Positions 16,887 to 25,002 of a stretch of 64,000 nucleotides of DNA are shown in pieces. Origin of the DNA: Polaribacter sp. SA4-10 (lineage in GTDB: Bacteria; Bacteroidota; Bacteroidia; Flavobacteriales; Flavobacteriaceae); NCBI RefSeq assembly GCF_002163835.1, contig NZ_CP019331.1:372001-436000 (forward strand), read 5' to 3'. The first letter of the stretch is position 1. Each line of letters begins with the position of its first letter. Both the position numbers and the translations under genes were made by a program. The notes beneath the pieces are model-generated. The model was not told where the DNA came from and did no database searches. It was given only the letters and a program-made list of their open reading frames with translations.

Positions 16887-17783
16887 TTATTTTCTAGGGT
16901 GAAATGTTTCTACAACTTCTTTTAAGTAGCTTTTGTCTAGATGCACATAAACTTCTGTTGTAGTAATACTTTCATGCCCTAACATTTGTTGTATTGCTCT
17001 TAAATCTGCACCATTTTTTAGTAAATGAGTTGCAAAAGAATGACGTAATGTATGAGGACTTATTTTCTTGTTTAAGTCTATTTTGATAGCCAATTCTTTT
17101 AAAATGATAAAAATCATTTGCCTTGTAAGTGCATTTCCACGTCTGTTTAAAAAGACGGTATCTTCAAATCCTTTTTTAGGATTTAAGTGCGTTCTAATGT
17201 TTTTTATATAGGTTAAAATATATTTTTGTGCATTATAATGTATAGGAACAAAACGTTGCTTATTTCCTTTACCAATAACACGTATAAAACCTTCTTCAAA
17301 AAATAAATCAGAAATTTTTAAGGTAATCAGTTCGCTTACACGCAAACCACAACTATACATAGTTTCTAAAATAGTTCTGTTTCTTTCTCCTTGTGAATGA
17401 CTTAAATCTATAGATGAAATCAGTTCGTTTATTTCATCTTCAGACAATGTATCTGGTAATTTTCTTCCAATTTTTGGAGCTTCAATTAAATCTGTAGGAT
17501 TTGTCTTTCTGTAATCTTCGAAAATTAAATAATCAAAAAAACTACGTAACCCAGAAATAATTCTTGCTTGACTTCTTGGATTTACTTCTTTAGCAATCTT
17601 ATATATAAATTGTTGAATTATAGTTTCATTAATAGAAATAGGAGCGATGTCGATTTCATTTTGCTCAAGAAAAAAAGTAAGTTTTTTTAAATCTCTAGAA
17701 TAGCTTTCTAGGGTATTTTGCGATAAACCTCTTTCAATTTTTAAGAATAATTGATAATCTCTAATTGCATTTTGCCATTTCAT
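16887..17783 (-). CDS. xerD: Site-specific tyrosine recombinase XerD
   Basis: XerD with XerC (or alone) resolves chromosome dimers at dif with FtsK. The 298-residue length and residue numbering match E. coli XerD: Arg148 in SCGLRVSEL, Arg247 in HTLRHSF with His244, His270 in LGHESI, and the nucleophile Tyr279 in TTEVYVHLD. The N-terminal SAM-like DNA-binding domain starts RDYQLFLKIERGLS. There is no neighbouring att site, excisionase or phage gene, so it is the housekeeping recombinase and not an island integrase. A -7 box is at 17810-17817. Confidence 0.93.
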   Translation of the reverse strand: MKWQNAIRDYQLFLKIERGLSQNTLESYSRDLKKLTFFLEQNEIDIAPISINETIIQQFIYKIAKEVNPRSQARIISGLRSFFDYLIFEDYRKTNPTDLIEAPKIGRKLPDTLSEDEINELISSIDLSHSQGERNRTILETMYSCGLRVSELITLKISDLFFEEGFIRVIGKGNKQRFVPIHYNAQKYILTYIKNIRTHLNPKKGFEDTVFLNRRGNALTRQMIFIILKELAIKIDLNKKISPHTLRHSFATHLLKNGADLRAIQQMLGHESITTTEVYVHLDKSYLKEVVETFHPRK

Positions 17784-17809
17784 GTTATAAAGATAATAAA
17801 CTAAACAGT

Positions 17810-17817
17810 CAAAGTTA
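17810..17817 (-). promoter_or_regulatory. -7 box of xerD
   Basis: The reverse strand reads TAACTTTG, a TAnnTTTG match 26 bases upstream of the ATG at 17783. Confidence 0.45.
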
Positions 17818-17884
17818 GTATATCTGTTTATAAAGAATTATAAGAGACTAGATGAAAGGTTCTTTTAATATGAATCTATGTATG

Positions 17885-17923
17885 CATTTTCCCTACATTT
17901 TCCCTACATTTTCCCTACATTTG
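17885..17923 (+). repeat. Three 11-bp tandem repeats running into a promoter -7 box
   Basis: CATTTTCCCTA occurs three times head to tail (17885-17895, 17896-17906, 17907-17917) and continues as CATTTG. The last junction makes TACATTTG at 17916-17923, a perfect TAnnTTTG -7 box; earlier junctions give TACATTTT. The start codon of the outer-membrane protein follows 27 bases later. The 11-bp period equals about one DNA turn, so the copies face the same side of the helix. Confidence 0.85.
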
Positions 17924-17950
17924 ATTATATAAATTAATTAAAATATAATT

Positions 17951-18475
17951 ATGAAAAAAGTATTACTTATTGCTGTATTGGCATTATTGGGTTTGGGAAA
18001 TGTAAATGCTCAAGATGCTAAGTTTGGAGCCATTGCAGGTTATCACAATTTAAGCCAGAAACTAAGTGCAGAGGGGGCTTCAGTTTCTATGGATATCAAT
18101 GGTTTTTATATTGGTGTTTCAGGGGAATTTAAACTGTCTGAAACTTTAAACTTGCAAACTGAATTACAATATGCAAGTGCATCTCAAGATGATGAATCTA
18201 TTGATTTAATCGTTTTCCCAATATTGGCAAAATACTATGTTTCAGAAGAATTTAGTTTACAAGCTGGACCTCAATTAGATTTTATCGTGTCAGACTCTGA
18301 GGGGGCTAATGTTTTTGGTTTAGGCTTAGCTGTTGGAGCAGGATATGATATTAGTAAAAATTTTTATATTAGCAGTAGATATGCATTTGGTTTAACAAAC
18401 AGAATTGAAGATGCGCCGTCTGATTATTCATTAAAAACTAACACTTTTCAAGTAGGATTAGGCTATAAGTTCTAA
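17951..18475 (+). CDS. Outer-membrane beta-barrel protein, small (OmpX/OMP_b-brl type)
   Basis: The 174-residue protein starts with a clear signal peptide (MKKVLLIAVLALLGLGNVNAQ, with cleavage after the VNAQ region) and continues as alternating beta strands ending in an aromatic (VGLGYKF), the pattern of an eight-stranded outer-membrane barrel. Strand pairs such as GFYIGVSGEFKLSETLNLQTEL and FYISSRYAFGLTNRI are visible. The role is unknown; proteins of this kind in Flavobacteria are abundant and structural or porin-like. Expression is from a promoter joined to a tandem repeat, and a strong terminator follows at 18497-18526. Confidence 0.85.
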   Translation: MKKVLLIAVLALLGLGNVNAQDAKFGAIAGYHNLSQKLSAEGASVSMDINGFYIGVSGEFKLSETLNLQTELQYASASQDDESIDLIVFPILAKYYVSEEFSLQAGPQLDFIVSDSEGANVFGLGLAVGAGYDISKNFYISSRYAFGLTNRIEDAPSDYSLKTNTFQVGLGYKF

Positions 18476-18496
18476 TTTATAAACTTTAAAGAATAT

Positions 18497-18526
18497 AAAA
18501 ACGGAAGCATTTTTGCTTCCGTTTTT
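18497..18526 (+). terminator. Rho-independent terminator after the beta-barrel gene
   Basis: Arms AAAAACGGAAGCA (18497-18509) and TGCTTCCGTTTTT (18514-18526) form a perfect 13-bp stem around TTTT, ending in a T-run. Confidence 0.93.
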
Positions 18527-18535
18527 TATTTGTCT

Positions 18536-18543
18536 TATTTTAG
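18536..18543 (+). promoter_or_regulatory. Probable -7 box of aroQ
   Basis: TATTTTAG, a one-base variant of TAnnTTTG, ends 4 bases before the ATG at 18548, so the mRNA would have almost no leader. The related TATTTTTA at 18981-18988 precedes the gene at 19007 and TATTTTAG at 51558-51565 precedes pssA. Confidence 0.4.
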
Positions 18544-18547
18544 CTAT

Positions 18548-18961
18548 ATGAAACTAATTATTATAAACGGTCCCAATTTAAATTTATTAGGAAAAAGAGA
18601 ACCAGAAATTTACGGTTCTAAAACTTTTGAAGATTTTTTTAGTGAAATTCAGCTTAAATTTAAAGAAGTGGAATTATCTTATTTTCAATCTAATATAGAA
18701 GGTGAAATTATTGATAAATTACATGAAGTTGGTTTTGATTATGATGGCATTATTCTAAATGCAGCTGCTTATACACATACTTCTGTTGGTATTGGTGATG
18801 CTGTAAAAGGAATCACAACACCTGTTGTAGAATTACATATTTCAAATGTGCACGCTAGAGAAGAATTTAGGCATCATAGTTTTATTGCTCCTGCAGCAAA
18901 AGGTGTTTTATTTGGCTTTGGTTTGAAAGGATATGAATTAGCAATTCAGAGTTTTCTTTAA
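18548..18961 (+). CDS. aroQ: Type II 3-dehydroquinate dehydratase
   Basis: AroQ removes water from 3-dehydroquinate to give 3-dehydroshikimate in the shikimate pathway. The start chosen is ATG 18548 (MKLIIINGPN), because the six residues before it in the longer frame overlap the promoter box; this gives 137 residues, normal for the dodecameric type II enzyme. Diagnostic parts are INGPNLNLLGKREPEIYG with catalytic Tyr22, NAAAYTHTSV (substrate loop) and ELHISNVHAREEFRHHS. Confidence 0.95.
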   Translation: MKLIIINGPNLNLLGKREPEIYGSKTFEDFFSEIQLKFKEVELSYFQSNIEGEIIDKLHEVGFDYDGIILNAAAYTHTSVGIGDAVKGITTPVVELHISNVHAREEFRHHSFIAPAAKGVLFGFGLKGYELAIQSFL

Positions 18962-19006
18962 TAATGATAAATATTTGTCTTATTTTTAGCAAAAAAATAA
19001 ATAAAT

Positions 19007-19495
19007 ATGAAAAAGATATTAATCATTACTTTTATGTTGATTTTTGTGTTAACAAAAGTTACTGCTCAAGAAAGTAAGTTGAATTTAGGAGGTGGTTTAG
19101 GACTAACTTCAGTTGATGCAATTGGTGGTCTAGCTTTATCCATAGAAAGTAACTACTTATTTAAAATTTCAGAAAAATTTAAATTAGGACCCTCTATTTC
19201 ATTACTTCATTATTTTGGTGGTCTTGATAATTTAATAGATGAAACAAATAATACGTCTACTTTTTTACCAGCTGCAATGGCATTTCGTTATGAATTAACA
19301 AAAAAATCTATTTTAGGATTTGATTTTGGCTATTCTATTGGAATTGGTGATACTGAAGGAGCGTCTTATTTTAGGCCAATGTATGGTTATAATATAAGTG
19401 AGAGGGCTGTGTTACAATTAACTTATAGTATAATGGGACAAGAAAATGGAGATTTAGTTTCTAATTTATCACTTGGAGTAATGTTCAAAATGTAA
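19007..19495 (+). CDS. Small outer-membrane beta-barrel-like protein
   Basis: The 162-residue protein has a signal peptide (MKKILIITFMLIFVLTKVTAQ) with cleavage near TAQ-ES, then glycine-rich beta strands (LNLGGGLGLTSVDAIGGLAL, FRYELTKKSILGFDFGYSIG) ending in LSLGVMFKM. It looks like a predicted outer-membrane barrel of about eight strands. It is not an obvious paralogue of the 17951 gene beyond the general fold. The function is unknown. Confidence 0.75.
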   Translation: MKKILIITFMLIFVLTKVTAQESKLNLGGGLGLTSVDAIGGLALSIESNYLFKISEKFKLGPSISLLHYFGGLDNLIDETNNTSTFLPAAMAFRYELTKKSILGFDFGYSIGIGDTEGASYFRPMYGYNISERAVLQLTYSIMGQENGDLVSNLSLGVMFKM

Positions 19496-19519
19496 ATTTT
19501 ATAAAATCGAAACTTTTAA

Positions 19520-19990
19520 TTAGCTTAATTTTAAAAGCATTTTAATATCAGAACGCTCATAATGAGATTCTTTTTCTAATTCAATTTCTTTAAAACCTGT
19601 TTTTTTATATAAGTTAATAGCAGGCACTAATGATCTGTGAGAGTATATTGTGATACTTTTCCATTTTTTATTTCTTGCAAAATCGATACAGAAATTCATT
19701 AGTTTTAAACCTATTTTTAAACCTTGATATTTTGGTGAAACGGCCATTTTACTCAGTTCAAAAAATATTTTTTGGTTGATCAGTGAAACAACGCCAACAA
19801 TTTCATTGTTATATTTTGCAAAGAAAATGAAGCCTCCAGAATCAATTACATATTTCTGCGGATTGCTTAAAACCTTTTCATCATAAGGTTCTACATAAAA
19901 ATATTTTTCTAACCATTCAACATTTAAATTGTAAAAGTCTTTAGCAAACTTAGGTTGATACGCTATAATTTCTAAATTTTCTATTTCCAT
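19520..19990 (-). CDS. GNAT-family N-acetyltransferase
   Basis: The 156-residue protein is a compact GNAT domain. The acetyl-CoA binding region reads SKMAVSPKYQGLKIGLKLMNFC (the Q/R-x-x-G-x-A/G pattern), with a preceding strand NNEIVGVVSLINQ and a final part SLVPAINLYKKTGFKEIELE that is typical of GNATs. The substrate is unknown; small molecule or protein N-acetylation are both possible. It is a single gene; a dispersed palindrome lies upstream of it. Confidence 0.85.
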   Translation of the reverse strand: MEIENLEIIAYQPKFAKDFYNLNVEWLEKYFYVEPYDEKVLSNPQKYVIDSGGFIFFAKYNNEIVGVVSLINQKIFFELSKMAVSPKYQGLKIGLKLMNFCIDFARNKKWKSITIYSHRSLVPAINLYKKTGFKEIELEKESHYERSDIKMLLKLS

Positions 19991-20072
19991 AATAAGTAAG
20001 TTGCATTAAGGATTGAAACCATTCGAATAACTGATGATATTCTTAACCTTTTTATAGTCTTTTTAAACAAGC

Positions 20073-20150
20073 GTCATTGCTAGGAACGAAGCAATCTGTT
20101 TCTTAATTATGAGATTGCTAAGTTTACAAAAAAGTAAACTTAGCAATGAC
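20073..20150. repeat. Dispersed palindromic repeat, GTCATTGC family
   Basis: The element begins GTCATTGC and ends GCAATGAC. The left arm has TAGGAACGAAGCAATCTG; the right half has a nested 13-bp perfect hairpin (TTGCTAAGTTTAC / GTAAACTTAGCAA around AAAAAA). It lies between the GNAT and ftcD genes. Related copies are inside topB at 62193-62264 and 62563-62588. Confidence 0.8.
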
Positions 20151-20182
20151 AGTACTTTAAAAATATATAGTGTAAAACGCGA

Positions 20183-20223
20183 TTTTACTAGACTAAAACT
20201 TTTTCTGTTTTAGTCTAGTAAAA
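20183..20223 (-). terminator. Terminator after ftcD
   Basis: Perfect 17-bp arms (20183-20199 and 20207-20223, core ACTAGACTAAAAC) around a 7-base loop with A/T ends lie 15 bases past the ftcD stop on its strand. Confidence 0.85.
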
Positions 20224-20238
20224 AATGCCCAAAATAAA

Positions 20239-21921
20239 TTAAATATTAGCATTAATAATTTCCATCATTTCATTTTCTAAAACAATCGTTTTTTGATAAA
20301 TAGCTTCAGATTTTGCTAAAATATCTTCTGCAAATTCTCTGTCTTTAATGTCTTTTGCATTGATACGTACATTAAAATAAGCGCCAGTAACTGCGGTTTT
20401 GGCGCATAAAACACCAACACCACCGTCTGAAAGCGAATTTTGCAATCCATTTTTCATCATTTCTAACATGACTTCAATAGAATTATGAGCAGTTTCCATT
20501 ACTTTAAAAGGAATTTCTGTTGCGTATTTTGTTGCGTTTTCAATTGCTAATTTTCTAGTTTCAATTTCTTCGTTATTAGATTTTGGCATTCTAAACCCGT
20601 CAATAATTTTATTAAACGCATTGGTGTCTTCATCTACTAAAAACAGTAAATCATTTTTATATTTCTGACCTTTTTGTGCCCAATTAGAAAAATATTCCCA
20701 TTTAGAATCCCAACCTGTTTTATGAGCAGAAAGATTAGCCACCATTGTACCTAGAGAAACGCCTAAAGCACCAACATAAGCAGCGATACTTCCACCTCCT
20801 GGAGCCATAGATTCTGATGCTGTTTCTTCTGCAAAATCTTTAACAGTAAAATCGATTAACTTTTTATCAGCTTCAGAATTCATTACATATTCAATGATTC
20901 TTTCTTGTGGATTAAATGGCTTTAAATCATCTAAACCTAAAGATTTTATAGCGATTTTTATTTTCTCACTTTCGCTAATACCTAATGAACGTTCTTGTTT
21001 TTTTAGATAAAAATCTGCAGCATCTAACATTGCTTGTAAAGGAACTAAACCAACCAATTCTGAACCTGTTACACGTAAACCACGTTTTGTAGCTGCCAAA
21101 TCAGTTTCATAAAAAGCTTCGTGCATTGATGTGATTGTAATGTTTGTTAAGTTGTAGGAAATTTGTGCAATTCCATATTCTTCAATAAACCAACCAATTC
21201 CTTTTACGGCTTTTAATTTTCCTGGAATTCTTTCTGGATCACCGTTTTTATCTACTACTTTTTTACCATTAACTAATTTTGATCTCCCGTTTTCACGGAT
21301 ATCAAAAGCAATTGCGTTTGCACGTCTTGTAGATGTTGAGTTTAGGTTTACATTATAAGCGATTAAAAAATCGCGTGCAGAAACTGCTGTAACGCCAGAT
21401 TTTAAAACCTGATTATTATATTCTGTTGGGCCAAAATCTGGTTTCCAATTAGAGTTTGATAGTTTTTCTTTTAATCCTTCATATTCGCCTGAACGAACGG
21501 TAGCTAAGTTTTTTCTTTCAGCAGAAGTTGCAGCATTTTCATAGAAATAACCAGAAATACCTAATTCTTCTCCAACCCTTTTTCCTAATTGATGTGCATA
21601 AGCTGCCGTTTCTTCCATAGAAATATTTGCAATTGGCACTAAAGGACAAACATCTGTTGCACCAAATCTTGGATGTTCACCAGTTTGCTTACTCATATCT
21701 ATTAACTCTGAAGCTTTTTTAATCAATAAAAAAGCAGCTTCAATTACATTTTTTGGCTCACCAACAAATGTAATTACAGTTCTATTTGTTGCTTTACCAG
21801 GATCAATATCTAATAATTTAACCCCTTCAACAGTTTTTACAATATTTGCAATTGTATTTATTTTCTGTAAATCTCTTCCTTCACTAATATTTGGAACACA
21901 CTCTATAAGTTGCTTATTCAT
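20239..21921 (-). CDS. ftcD: Glutamate formimidoyltransferase-formimidoyl-THF cyclodeaminase fusion
   Basis: This fusion completes histidine breakdown: the N-terminal domain moves the formimino group from formiminoglutamate to tetrahydrofolate, and the C-terminal cyclodeaminase makes 5,10-methenyl-THF and ammonia. From the chosen start (21921, MNKQLIECVPNISEGRD) it has 560 residues; a 13-residue longer frame lacks family support. The transferase part (about 1-300) has ECVPNISEGRD, GEHPRFGATDVCP with the catalytic His, and KAVKGIGWFIEEYGIAQIS. The cyclodeaminase part (about 340-560) has APGGGSIAAYVGALGVSLGTMV. No other hut genes lie in the window. Confidence 0.93.
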   Translation of the reverse strand: MNKQLIECVPNISEGRDLQKINTIANIVKTVEGVKLLDIDPGKATNRTVITFVGEPKNVIEAAFLLIKKASELIDMSKQTGEHPRFGATDVCPLVPIANISMEETAAYAHQLGKRVGEELGISGYFYENAATSAERKNLATVRSGEYEGLKEKLSNSNWKPDFGPTEYNNQVLKSGVTAVSARDFLIAYNVNLNSTSTRRANAIAFDIRENGRSKLVNGKKVVDKNGDPERIPGKLKAVKGIGWFIEEYGIAQISYNLTNITITSMHEAFYETDLAATKRGLRVTGSELVGLVPLQAMLDAADFYLKKQERSLGISESEKIKIAIKSLGLDDLKPFNPQERIIEYVMNSEADKKLIDFTVKDFAEETASESMAPGGGSIAAYVGALGVSLGTMVANLSAHKTGWDSKWEYFSNWAQKGQKYKNDLLFLVDEDTNAFNKIIDGFRMPKSNNEEIETRKLAIENATKYATEIPFKVMETAHNSIEVMLEMMKNGLQNSLSDGGVGVLCAKTAVTGAYFNVRINAKDIKDREFAEDILAKSEAIYQKTIVLENEMMEIINANI

Positions 21922-21992
21922 AATGTTGATTTTATTCAACGTAAAAATAGGAGGATTCAACGAAAAATAATAAAAATTCGTTTAAAATAATT

Positions 21993-22000
21993 TATATTTG
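21993..22000 (+). promoter_or_regulatory. Predicted promoter of the polysaccharide locus
   Basis: TATATTTG matches TAnnTTTG and lies 22 bases before the ATG of the first gene. No other promoter was clear until 48192, and gene gaps in the locus are at most about 25 bases, so it may serve a very long transcript. Confidence 0.5.
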
Positions 22001-22022
22001 TTTATCTCAGTAATACGTATAG

Positions 22023-22895
22023 ATGAACAAAGAAAAGTGGCTTTTTGAAATCACGCCTAAGAATAATTTATTCGATTTAAACTTAAAAGAAGTTTGGCAA
22101 TATAAAGATTTGTTGTTTTTATTTGTAAAAAGGGATGTAGTTACATTGTACAAGCAAACAATTTTAGGTCCTTTGTGGTATTTAATTCAGCCTTTATTCA
22201 CTTCCGTAATATTCACATTAGTTTTCAATATTATTGCAGGAATATCAACAGGTTCAGTGCCTCCTTTTCTATTCAATTTAGCAGGTATTACTATTTGGAA
22301 TTATTTTAAGGAATGTTTAATAGCAACATCAGACACTTTTAAAAAGAATGAAGCAATTTTTGGTAAAGTATATTTTCCAAGAGTAATAATGCCAATGTCT
22401 ATAGTAGTTTCTAATTTATTAAAATTTGGTATTCAGATATTTATATTTATCTGTTTTTATATTTATTATTATTTTAATGGATTTAATGTATTGCCTAATA
22501 AATATATTTTGGTTTTTCCTTTATTAATTATTGCAATGGGAATGATTGGGTTAGGTTTAGGGATGATAATTTCATCTATGGTTACTAAATATAGAGATTT
22601 AACTTTTCTAGTATCTTTTGGAGTCCAATTATTGATGTATTTGTCAGCAGTAATGTATCCTTTAGATTTAATGAGAGAAAAGCTAATTAATTTAGAAGAA
22701 GGAACAGATTATTCTTGGGTTGTTGATATAAACCCAATAGCTCACTTAATAGAATTTAGTAGATTTATACTTTTAAATGATGGTAATTATTCAACTTTTG
22801 GAATATTTTATACATCTATATTTACAATTATAGTTTTCTTTTTAGGGTTATTGATTTTTAATAAAACTGAAAAAACCTTTATAGACACAATTTAG
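22023..22895 (+). CDS. wzm: ABC-2 type polysaccharide export permease (Wzm)
   Basis: The 290-residue integral membrane protein is the permease of the polysaccharide exporter that moves undecaprenyl-linked O-antigen or capsule across the inner membrane. It has a cytoplasmic amphipathic start, the motif LFLFVKRDVVTLYKQTILGPLW, and six hydrophobic segments, with WNYFKE at the family-conserved position and NPIAHLIEFSR near the C-terminus. The ATPase partner follows 2 bases later. It is the first gene of the rightward cluster. Confidence 0.9.
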   Translation: MNKEKWLFEITPKNNLFDLNLKEVWQYKDLLFLFVKRDVVTLYKQTILGPLWYLIQPLFTSVIFTLVFNIIAGISTGSVPPFLFNLAGITIWNYFKECLIATSDTFKKNEAIFGKVYFPRVIMPMSIVVSNLLKFGIQIFIFICFYIYYYFNGFNVLPNKYILVFPLLIIAMGMIGLGLGMIISSMVTKYRDLTFLVSFGVQLLMYLSAVMYPLDLMREKLINLEEGTDYSWVVDINPIAHLIEFSRFILLNDGNYSTFGIFYTSIFTIIVFFLGLLIFNKTEKTFIDTI

Positions 22896-22897
22896 AT

Positions 22898-24181
22898 ATG
22901 GAAAAAGAAGTTATCTTAAAGGTTGAAAATTTGTCTAAACAATATCGTTTAGGAACTGTAGGTACAGGAACAATTAGTCACGATTTTAATCGTTTTTTAG
23001 CAAGAATTCGTGGGAAAGAAGATCCGTATTTAAAAATTGGAGAATCTAATGATAGAGGGGCTAAAGGAGAATCTGAATATGTTTGGGCTTTAAAAGATAT
23101 AAATTTTGAGGTAAAAAGGGGAGAAGTTTTAGGGATTATTGGTAAAAATGGAGCAGGAAAATCAACACTTTTAAAAATTCTTTCTAAAGTTACAGGACCA
23201 ACAACAGGTTCAATAAAATCTAAAGGTAGGATTGCTTCTTTATTAGAAGTTGGTACTGGTTTTCATCCAGAAATGACTGGGAAAGAGAATATCTTTTTAA
23301 ATGGAGCTATTTTAGGAATGTCAAAAAAAGAAATTTCATCTAAATTAGATGAGATTGTTGAATTTTCTGGTTGTGCACGTTATATAGATACACCCGTTAA
23401 ACGGTATTCTAGCGGAATGAAAGTTCGTTTGGCTTTTGCTGTTGCAGCTCATTTAGAACCAGATATCTTAATTGTAGATGAAGTTTTAGCTGTAGGTGAT
23501 GCAGAATTTCAAAAGAAAGCAATTGGTAAAATGCAAGACATTTCTAGTTCAGATGGAAGAACTGTTCTTTTTGTTAGTCATAATATGGCTGCTGTTAAAA
23601 GTTTATGTTCACGAGGGGTTATTTTGGAAAACGGAGAAACTAAATTTGAAGGTGTTATTGATGAAGTTATTAATGAGTATTTAAAAAATCATAACCAATT
23701 TGCAAATCAAAAATGGGACGTTGTAGATGGTCCCAAAACTGACTTTTTAAAGCTAAGGGAAGCAAAAGTTTTGAATATAGATAATAAAATTTCATTAAAC
23801 CATATGATAACAAACGACATTCAAATTGAATTTTCTTATCAAATTTTAAAGGAGAATGAATTATTTGTGTGCGGTTTTAATCTGTTTAATGGACACAATA
23901 TACATATTCTTAGTTCTCATGATAAAAATTCTAAAACAAGAAAAGAGCCACTGAAAAAAGGCATTTATAAAAAAACAATTGTAATTCCAGGTAATTTTCT
24001 AGCTGAAGGTAGTTATACTTGTAGTTTTGCAATTATGAGATACAATCCATTTCATGTAGAGTTTCATAAAATGGAAATACTTAGTTTTAATGTGATTGAC
24101 GAAATAAATGACAACTCAGCAAGAGGTAACTATTCAGGTGGTTTCCCAGGTTTAGTTAGACCTCTGCTAAAATGGAAATAA
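22898..24181 (+). CDS. wzt: ABC transporter ATPase with Wzt carbohydrate-binding domain
   Basis: The 427-residue protein has an ABC domain (about residues 60-260) and an extended C-terminus (about 270-427) of the kind that in Wzt binds the finished glycan end. Visible are Walker A GKNGAGKSTLLK, the signature YSSGMKVRLAFAVA, Walker B ILIVDEVLAVGD and the switch His in VSHNM. A family-typical insertion YVWALKDINFEVKRGEVLGIIG precedes Walker A. Together with Wzm it forms the exporter; the C-terminal domain is diverged, so the recognised residue or modification cannot be named. Confidence 0.9.
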   Translation: MEKEVILKVENLSKQYRLGTVGTGTISHDFNRFLARIRGKEDPYLKIGESNDRGAKGESEYVWALKDINFEVKRGEVLGIIGKNGAGKSTLLKILSKVTGPTTGSIKSKGRIASLLEVGTGFHPEMTGKENIFLNGAILGMSKKEISSKLDEIVEFSGCARYIDTPVKRYSSGMKVRLAFAVAAHLEPDILIVDEVLAVGDAEFQKKAIGKMQDISSSDGRTVLFVSHNMAAVKSLCSRGVILENGETKFEGVIDEVINEYLKNHNQFANQKWDVVDGPKTDFLKLREAKVLNIDNKISLNHMITNDIQIEFSYQILKENELFVCGFNLFNGHNIHILSSHDKNSKTRKEPLKKGIYKKTIVIPGNFLAEGSYTCSFAIMRYNPFHVEFHKMEILSFNVIDEINDNSARGNYSGGFPGLVRPLLKWK

Positions 24182-25002
24182 TGAATAGAAAAAAGTGGAC
24201 AGGAGAACGATTAGAGACATTTATTTTGACAAGAGATGCAGTTGATCATTTGCATAGATATGCAATTGCTAAAACATATGTAAAAAATAAAAAAGTTTTA
24301 GATATTGCAAGTGGAGAAGGTTATGGAAGTAACTTATTAAGTGAAGAAGCTAAGTATGTTTTTGGTGTTGATATTGATACAGAAACTATTGAAAAAGCAA
24401 AAATAAAATATAAAAAGAGTAATTTATATTTTCAGCAAGGATCTACAAGTGCGATTCCATTGGAGGACAATAGTGTAGATGTTGTTGTAAGTTTTGAAAC
24501 AATAGAGCATCATGATGAGCATAATAGAATGATGATAGAAATAAAAAGAGTTTTAAAACCTGATGGCATCACAATTATTTCTACACCGGATAAATACTAT
24601 TATTCAGATATTAGGAATTTTAAAAATGAATTTCATAAAAAAGAATTGTATAAAGATGAATTTAAGGCGCTTATCTCTAAAAATTTTTCAAAAATGCAAT
24701 TATTAAACCAAAAAAATGTAAGAGGTAATTCTATTGTTCAAAATGAAAAAATGGATGATGAAATCAAGTTCTATAATGGTTCTTATTTGAAAATTTTTGA
24801 AGAAAATGCCACACCTATGTATTTAATATCTATTTCCTCTGATAATAATTTTAAATTACAACATAAATCTATTTTTCATGAATCTGAATTGACAAAAATA
24901 AGCAAAGAACAATTAGCATTAAATATTAAAAATAGCTTGACATTTAGAATTGGTTATATATTTATGCTACCATTTCGTTTTTTTAAAAAATTTTTCAAAT
25001 AA
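24181..25002 (+). CDS. SAM-dependent methyltransferase in the polysaccharide locus
   Basis: The start chosen (24181, MNRKKWTGERLET) overlaps the wzt stop codon as TAATG; an in-frame ATG exists 9 bases earlier. The protein of 273 residues is a methyltransferase-11/25 fold with motif I LDIASGEGYGSN, acidic VDIDTETIEKA, and VSFETIEHHDEH followed by VLKPDGITIISTPD. In ABC-dependent O-antigen systems a methyltransferase often caps the non-reducing end and sets chain length, and its place directly after wzt fits such a role. Methylating a biosynthetic sugar is the alternative. Confidence 0.8.
   Translation: MNRKKWTGERLETFILTRDAVDHLHRYAIAKTYVKNKKVLDIASGEGYGSNLLSEEAKYVFGVDIDTETIEKAKIKYKKSNLYFQQGSTSAIPLEDNSVDVVVSFETIEHHDEHNRMMIEIKRVLKPDGITIISTPDKYYYSDIRNFKNEFHKKELYKDEFKALISKNFSKMQLLNQKNVRGNSIVQNEKMDDEIKFYNGSYLKIFEENATPMYLISISSDNNFKLQHKSIFHESELTKISKEQLALNIKNSLTFRIGYIFMLPFRFFKKFFK

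Noticed and set aside
16887..17783. Tyrosine recombinase as an integrase marking a mobile island
   Set aside because: Length, catalytic spacing and numbering equal housekeeping XerD, and no att repeats, tRNA target or phage genes are near.
17885..17923. Short CRISPR-like array
   Set aside because: The 11-bp units are directly contiguous without spacers and are too short for CRISPR repeats.
20073..20150. Rho-independent terminator for a gene reading through the 19991-20238 gap
   Set aside because: The nested hairpin is good but lacks a T-run on the relevant strand and belongs to a dispersed palindrome; the true ftcD terminator is at 20183-20223.
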